Assembly: GCF_012927165.1 (NCBI RefSeq)
Contig: NZ_JABBGA010000020.1
Span: forward strand, 1 to 64,000
Length of the DNA: 64,000 bases
Direction of reading: 5' to 3'
DNA from: Zoogloea dura
GTDB taxonomy: Bacteria > Pseudomonadota > Gammaproteobacteria > Burkholderiales > Rhodocyclaceae
Position 1 is the stretch's first letter. Each line of letters opens with the position of its first letter. This document shows, piece by piece, positions 60,168-64,000 of this stretch. The notes beneath the pieces are model-generated. The model did not search any database, had not been told where the DNA came from, and was given only the letters and a program-made list of their open reading frames with translations. The translations under genes and the position numbers were made by a program.

Positions 60168-61235
60168 ATGGACAGGAACAATGAACTGCTGAATCTGAAC
60201 ACGGCCGCCGCCCGGGCCATCCCTTTGCCGGAGGCCAGGCCCGCCGGCGGACGGCTGCTCAAGGTGACGACCTCCCTGGTGCCCTGGGCCATCATCGGCG
60301 GGCTGCTGTGGGCCGGCCTCTTCATCAAGCCGGCGGCAGTCGGCAGCACCGTGCAACCGCCGGTGCTCGAGCATCGCGACCACTACTACGGCGCCGCCCT
60401 GCCCGGTGACGGCCGGGTGTGGTTTGCCGGTTCCAACGGCAAGATCGTCTCGATGGCGGCGGACGGCAGCCTGAGCCTGCTGGCCAGCGGCACCGAGCGG
60501 ACCCTCCAGGACATCGCCGCCTGGGATGCGCAGCGGGGCATCGCCGTCGGCAACGACGGCGTCATCATCACCACCGCCGACGGCGGCAAAACCTGGCAGC
60601 AGGCACGCGAAGTGCCCCGCTCGGCGGTGGCCAACAAGCTCACCCGGGTGCGCGTCGCCGAGGGCGGGCGGGCCGTGGTGGTGGGCGAGATGGGCGCGCT
60701 GCTCGCCAGCGACGACTTCGGCCACAGCTGGCGCCGCCTGCGCGACGAGGAGGACGTGGCCTGGAACGACGCGGCCCTCGTCGGCAAGGACGAGATCCGG
60801 GTGGTGGGCGAGTTCGGCCGCGTGCTGCTGAGCCGTGACGCCGGCGCCACCTGGCATGAGCGCGAGGCCCCGGTCCCCACTTCCCTGATGTCCGTGGCCT
60901 TCCGCGACGCCCGCCATGGCGTGGCGGTCGGCCTCGACGGTGTGGTGCTGGTCAGCGAGGACGGCGGCGAGAACTGGCGCCAGGCCGACACCGGCATCCA
61001 CGACCACCTCCTCGACATCGCCTGGGACGAGGCCGGCCAGCGCTGGCTCGGCGCCGGTGTGCTCGGGCGCTGGGTCAGCGCCCCTGCCGATGCCGCCAAG
61101 TGGAGCGTCGGCCGCGTCGATGAACGCGACCTGTCATGGCACACCCGCGTGCTGCCGGCCGGTGGCCAGGCCTGGTTCGCCGGCGCCGGCGTAGGCCGCT
61201 GGGACGGCAAGCGCTGGCAGCCCCTGGGCAGTTGA
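60168..61235 (+). CDS. Membrane-anchored YCF48/BNR-type beta-propeller protein
   Basis: 355 residues from the ATG at 60168, with GGAG seven bases upstream; the frame stays open further upstream but that is a shadow of the previous gene. A cytoplasmic ~30 residues and a membrane helix (SLVPWAIIGGLLWAGLF) are followed by a periplasmic propeller of repeated (S/T)-x-D-G-G-x-x-W blades: TTADGGKTWQ, ASDDFGHSWRR, SRDAGATWHE and SEDGGENWRQ. In many betaproteobacterial catabolic islands such a protein is encoded immediately before an MMPL-type RND protein, as here (40 bp). It may act as its periplasmic accessory, but the role is not established. Confidence 0.88.
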   Translation: MDRNNELLNLNTAAARAIPLPEARPAGGRLLKVTTSLVPWAIIGGLLWAGLFIKPAAVGSTVQPPVLEHRDHYYGAALPGDGRVWFAGSNGKIVSMAADGSLSLLASGTERTLQDIAAWDAQRGIAVGNDGVIITTADGGKTWQQAREVPRSAVANKLTRVRVAEGGRAVVVGEMGALLASDDFGHSWRRLRDEEDVAWNDAALVGKDEIRVVGEFGRVLLSRDAGATWHEREAPVPTSLMSVAFRDARHGVAVGLDGVVLVSEDGGENWRQADTGIHDHLLDIAWDEAGQRWLGAGVLGRWVSAPADAAKWSVGRVDERDLSWHTRVLPAGGQAWFAGAGVGRWDGKRWQPLGS

Positions 61236-61275
61236 GCGCCCGGCTTCGCACCCCTTACACAGAGAGACGACAAAA

Positions 61276-63648
61276 ATGATCGAACGCATCGCGGAGTTAT
61301 GCATCCATCGCCGCAAAGCGGTGGTGGCCGTGCTGGCGGCACTGACCCTGGTGCTGAGCTGGTTTGCCCTGCGCATCGAAGTGCGCACCGTGTTCGAGGA
61401 CATGCTTCCCTCGCAGCACGAGTACGTCAAAACCCACGAACGCTTCAAGGACACCTTCGGCGGCTCGAACATGGTCACCATCATGTTCGAGGTGAAGGAG
61501 GGCGACATCTTCCAGAAGGCCTTCCTCGACAAGGTGCGCACCGTCACCCTCGGCCTGCGTGAAGTGTCGGCGGTCAATCCTTACCAGATCACCTCCCTGG
61601 CTTCCAAGAAGCTCAAGGAGGTGCAGGCCTCCACCGACGGCATCGCCACCACGCCCCTGATGTGGCCCGACCTGCCGGCCAATGCCGAGCAGATGGCGGC
61701 CCTCAAGGAGGCCGTGCTGCGCAACCCGCTGGTGTATGGCCCCTACGTGTCCCGCGACCTGCAGGCCACCCTGATCACGGTGGACTTCATCGACCGGGAT
61801 GTGGATTACACCAAGGTCTTTGAAGAAGTGCGGGCCCTGGTGGCCAAGGTGGACGACGACTCGGTGCGCATCCGCATCGTCGGCGATCCGATCCTGTACG
61901 GTTGGGTCAATCACTACGTGCCGGAGACCATCAACCTGGTGGCCGCCGCGCTGGCGGTGACCCTGAGCATGCTCTTCGTGCTGCTGCGCACCTGGCGCGG
62001 CGTGCTGCTGCCCCTGCTGGCCGGGGTGGTCAGCGCGATCTGGGCGCTCGGCATCTGTCACCTGCTGGGCATCCACTTCGAGCCGCTTGTGATCGTGGTG
62101 GCGATGCTCATCACCTCGCGGGCGGTGTCCCACTCGGTGCAGATCGTCAACCGCTTCGACGACGAACTGGAGAACATCGCCAAGGGCGCCGAAAGCGCCC
62201 GGCATGCGGCCAAGGTGGCCCTGGCCGACCTGTTCCGGCCGGGCATGCTCGGGGTGATCGCCGACGCGGCCTGCATGGCGGTGGTGGCCCTCAGCCCCAT
62301 CCCGATGCTGCAGAAGCTCACCGTGCTGTCGGTGGTGTGGGTGTCCACCCTGACCATCAGCGCGGTGATCCTCACCCCGGTGATGCTGTCCTTCATCCGC
62401 AAGCCCCACGGCACCGTGCATGGGGTCGATCTGGCCCCGCTGCTGCGCAAGGTGCTCGACTTTGCCGTGTGGATGGCCACCTCGCGCTTCCGCTTTGCGG
62501 TGATCGGCTGCAGCGTGGTGGTGATGGCGGTGTCCGGCTGGTACGCCTTCAACCTCAAGATCGGTGATGCCAATCCGGGCTCGCCCATCCTGTGGCCCGA
62601 GGCGGCCTACAACGAGGACTCGGCCGCCATCAATGCCCGCTTCCAGGGCGCCGACCGGATGTTCGTGGTGGTGGGTGCAGACGGCCAGCAGGACTTCGTG
62701 AAGAAGAGCGAGGTGCTCACCGCCATGAACCGTTTCCAGCGCTTCCTGGAGGCCCAGCCGGAGATCGGCGGTTCCGTGTCGATCGCCGACGTGCTGCCGG
62801 TGGTCAGCCGCACCCTGCGTGAGGGCAACCCGCGCTACCAGGAGCTCGGCGACAGCCAGGCCACCAACGGCAGCCTGATGGCGGTGCTCGACTCGGTATC
62901 CGAACCCGGCGACATGGACCGCTTCGTGGACAGCACCTATGCCAACGGCGCCGTCACCCTGATGTTCCGCGACCGCAAGGGCGAGACCATCCGCACCGCG
63001 GTGGCGCGGGTCAAGGAGTTCATCGCCGCCAACCCCCTCGAGACCGGCTCCTGGCAGCTTGCCGGCGGCCTCATCGGGGTGATGGCGGCGGTCAATGAGG
63101 TGATCCTGTCCGGCCAGATCGAAGCCGTGGCCCTGGCCCTGCTGGTGCTGGTGGTGATCTGCACGGTGGTGTACCGCTCCACCGTGGCCGGCATGCTCTT
63201 CATGGTGCCGGTGATCATCTCCAACACCCTGACCTTCAGCTTCATGGCCTGGAAGGGCATCGGCATGAACATCAACACCGTGCCGGTGGCCGCCCTCGGC
63301 ATCGGCCTCGGCGTGGATTACGCCTTCTACATCGCCGACCGGGTGAAGGAAGAGATCGCCGCCGGCAGCTCCCCCGAGAAGGCCATCTACATGGCCCTGC
63401 ACTCCGCCGGAATGGGCGTGGTGGTGACGGCCAGCGTGCTGATCGTCAGCACCCTGCTGTGGTGGGCCTCGTCCCTCCGCTTCCAGGCCGAGATGGGCTT
63501 GTTGATGGCGATCTGGCTGGGCATCTCCGCCATGTCGGCTCTCTTCGTGATGCCCTCGGTCATCTACGTGTTCCGCCCCGAATTCATCTTCGGAAAAAAA
63601 GAGCGCCCGGTTCTGGCCGGCGCCACGCCTGGCCTTCAGGCCGACTGA
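61276..63648 (+). CDS. MMPL/RND-superfamily transporter
   Basis: 790 residues. The plan is RND/MMPL: helix 1 (VVAVLAALTLVLSWFAL), a ~190-residue periplasmic domain, a block of helices (about 218-380) with hydrophilic residues in the fourth, a second periplasmic domain (about 435-600) and five more helices, with the signature ALGIGLGVDYAFYIADRVKEE. The proton-relay Asp sits in GVDYAF. Members of this short MMPL group are found with DUF1302/DUF1329 and YCF48 genes and are assumed to move hydrophobic compounds or lipids at the inner membrane. Direction and substrate are unknown here. Confidence 0.92.
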   Translation: MIERIAELCIHRRKAVVAVLAALTLVLSWFALRIEVRTVFEDMLPSQHEYVKTHERFKDTFGGSNMVTIMFEVKEGDIFQKAFLDKVRTVTLGLREVSAVNPYQITSLASKKLKEVQASTDGIATTPLMWPDLPANAEQMAALKEAVLRNPLVYGPYVSRDLQATLITVDFIDRDVDYTKVFEEVRALVAKVDDDSVRIRIVGDPILYGWVNHYVPETINLVAAALAVTLSMLFVLLRTWRGVLLPLLAGVVSAIWALGICHLLGIHFEPLVIVVAMLITSRAVSHSVQIVNRFDDELENIAKGAESARHAAKVALADLFRPGMLGVIADAACMAVVALSPIPMLQKLTVLSVVWVSTLTISAVILTPVMLSFIRKPHGTVHGVDLAPLLRKVLDFAVWMATSRFRFAVIGCSVVVMAVSGWYAFNLKIGDANPGSPILWPEAAYNEDSAAINARFQGADRMFVVVGADGQQDFVKKSEVLTAMNRFQRFLEAQPEIGGSVSIADVLPVVSRTLREGNPRYQELGDSQATNGSLMAVLDSVSEPGDMDRFVDSTYANGAVTLMFRDRKGETIRTAVARVKEFIAANPLETGSWQLAGGLIGVMAAVNEVILSGQIEAVALALLVLVVICTVVYRSTVAGMLFMVPVIISNTLTFSFMAWKGIGMNINTVPVAALGIGLGVDYAFYIADRVKEEIAAGSSPEKAIYMALHSAGMGVVVTASVLIVSTLLWWASSLRFQAEMGLLMAIWLGISAMSALFVMPSVIYVFRPEFIFGKKERPVLAGATPGLQAD

Positions 63649-63770
63649 TCAAGCCGTGCATGCATGAGCAAACCTCCGGGCGGAGGGCCTTACAGGGAGG
63701 ACTCCGCCCGCTTCCAGCACCCAATCGTCGGACCTTCGGGGACGGCACAAACCACAGAGAAGGAGTCGGT

Positions 63771-64000
63771 ATGAACAAAGGCAAGCGGTCGAGCGTACCT
63801 TCCAGGGTACTTGCGATGGCGGCAGCACTGGCCGCCATCACCCCGGCGGTACAGGCCGAAGAAAGCAGCCTCAAGGTGGACGGCTACCTGCGCCAGGAGC
63901 TGTCGTGGAACCTCCTCAACTGGGCCGACACCCCGGGCTATGACGACCGGCGCAAGCTGTCCATGTTCCGTACCACCGTCCGGGTCAACAGCGAGTGGAA
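63771..64000 (+). CDS. DUF1302-family outer-membrane protein (3' cut by window end)
   Basis: The first 76 residues are visible, from the ATG at 63771 (AAGGAG eight bases before). The signal peptide is VLAMAAALAAITPAVQA, followed by LKVDGYLRQELSWNLL and the start of a beta-strand-rich body (MFRTTVRVNSEW). This opening is typical of DUF1302 proteins, large outer-membrane barrels encoded next to YCF48-MMPL genes. A DUF1329 partner gene would be expected downstream outside the window. Assignment is from the N-terminus and context only. Confidence 0.65.
   Translation, partial: MNKGKRSSVPSRVLAMAAALAAITPAVQAEESSLKVDGYLRQELSWNLLNWADTPGYDDRRKLSMFRTTVRVNSEW

Overview
The window is GC-rich, densely coded proteobacterial chromosome. 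The gene complement suggests a betaproteobacterium of the Rhodocyclales/Azoarcus-Thauera type: an IPTL-CTERM sorted protein, a CarAa-like Rieske oxygenase with an MMPL/YCF48/DUF1302 module, a cytochrome c', and multiple RND pumps. There is no rRNA or tRNA to confirm this. I recognised no tRNA, rRNA, insertion sequence, phage gene or CRISPR array.

Layout. 1-6.35 kb: the 3' end of a giant repeat adhesin (three near-identical 387-bp repeats, then VCBS/cadherin-like domains), overlapping a HlyD-type adaptor and a site-2-protease/HlyD fusion that together look like its export or processing machinery. 6.4-8.8 kb: an SMR pump and a class II glutamine amidotransferase, separated by a long inverted-repeat element. 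8.8-13.6 kb (minus strand): RND permease, adaptor and a small exported protein. A second copy of the inverted-repeat element follows. 14.6-19.7 kb: arylsulfatase, SMP-30 lactonase, Tat-exported dienelactone hydrolase and cytochrome c'. 19.75-23.2 kb: an exported archaemetzincin-like protein without its zinc motif, an AI-2E exporter, a Cys-less rhodanese and an IPTL-CTERM surface protein. 23.3-35.2 kb (minus strand): an MdtABC-like tripartite RND operon with outer-membrane factor and cytochrome b561, all joined by ATGA overlaps, followed by a Prc protease. 35.6-37.4 kb: aquaporin Z, a small membrane protein and a third (internally deleted) copy of the inverted-repeat element.

37.6-41.4 kb: a sigma-54 enhancer-binding protein without a sensor domain is divergent from exbB-exbD-exbD-tonB, which is preceded by a near-consensus -24/-12 promoter and repeated TCAGCAG boxes. 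41.5-45.3 kb holds the most striking system: a rhodanese, a small XRE regulator, a Family 2A encapsulin shell protein and a cysteine desulfurase with a ~240-residue disordered N-terminal cargo domain, which together make a sulfur-handling protein nanocompartment. 45.4-48.7 kb: AraC regulator, SBF-like transporter, DUF815 AAA protein and NfuA.

48.75-64 kb is an aromatic/hydrophobic-compound catabolic island. It has a meta-cleavage-product hydrolase, a chorismate-synthase paralogue missing a signature segment, two paralogous MarR-type regulators, a StyA/StyB-like two-component flavin monooxygenase with a FadL-type porin, an AraC regulator, a CarAa-like Rieske oxygenase with its ferredoxin reductase, a type I extradiol dioxygenase, and a YCF48-MMPL-DUF1302 envelope module cut by the window end. 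Together these can epoxidise or hydroxylate, dihydroxylate, ring-cleave and hydrolyse an aromatic compound and move hydrophobic molecules across the envelope. The actual substrate cannot be read from the sequence.
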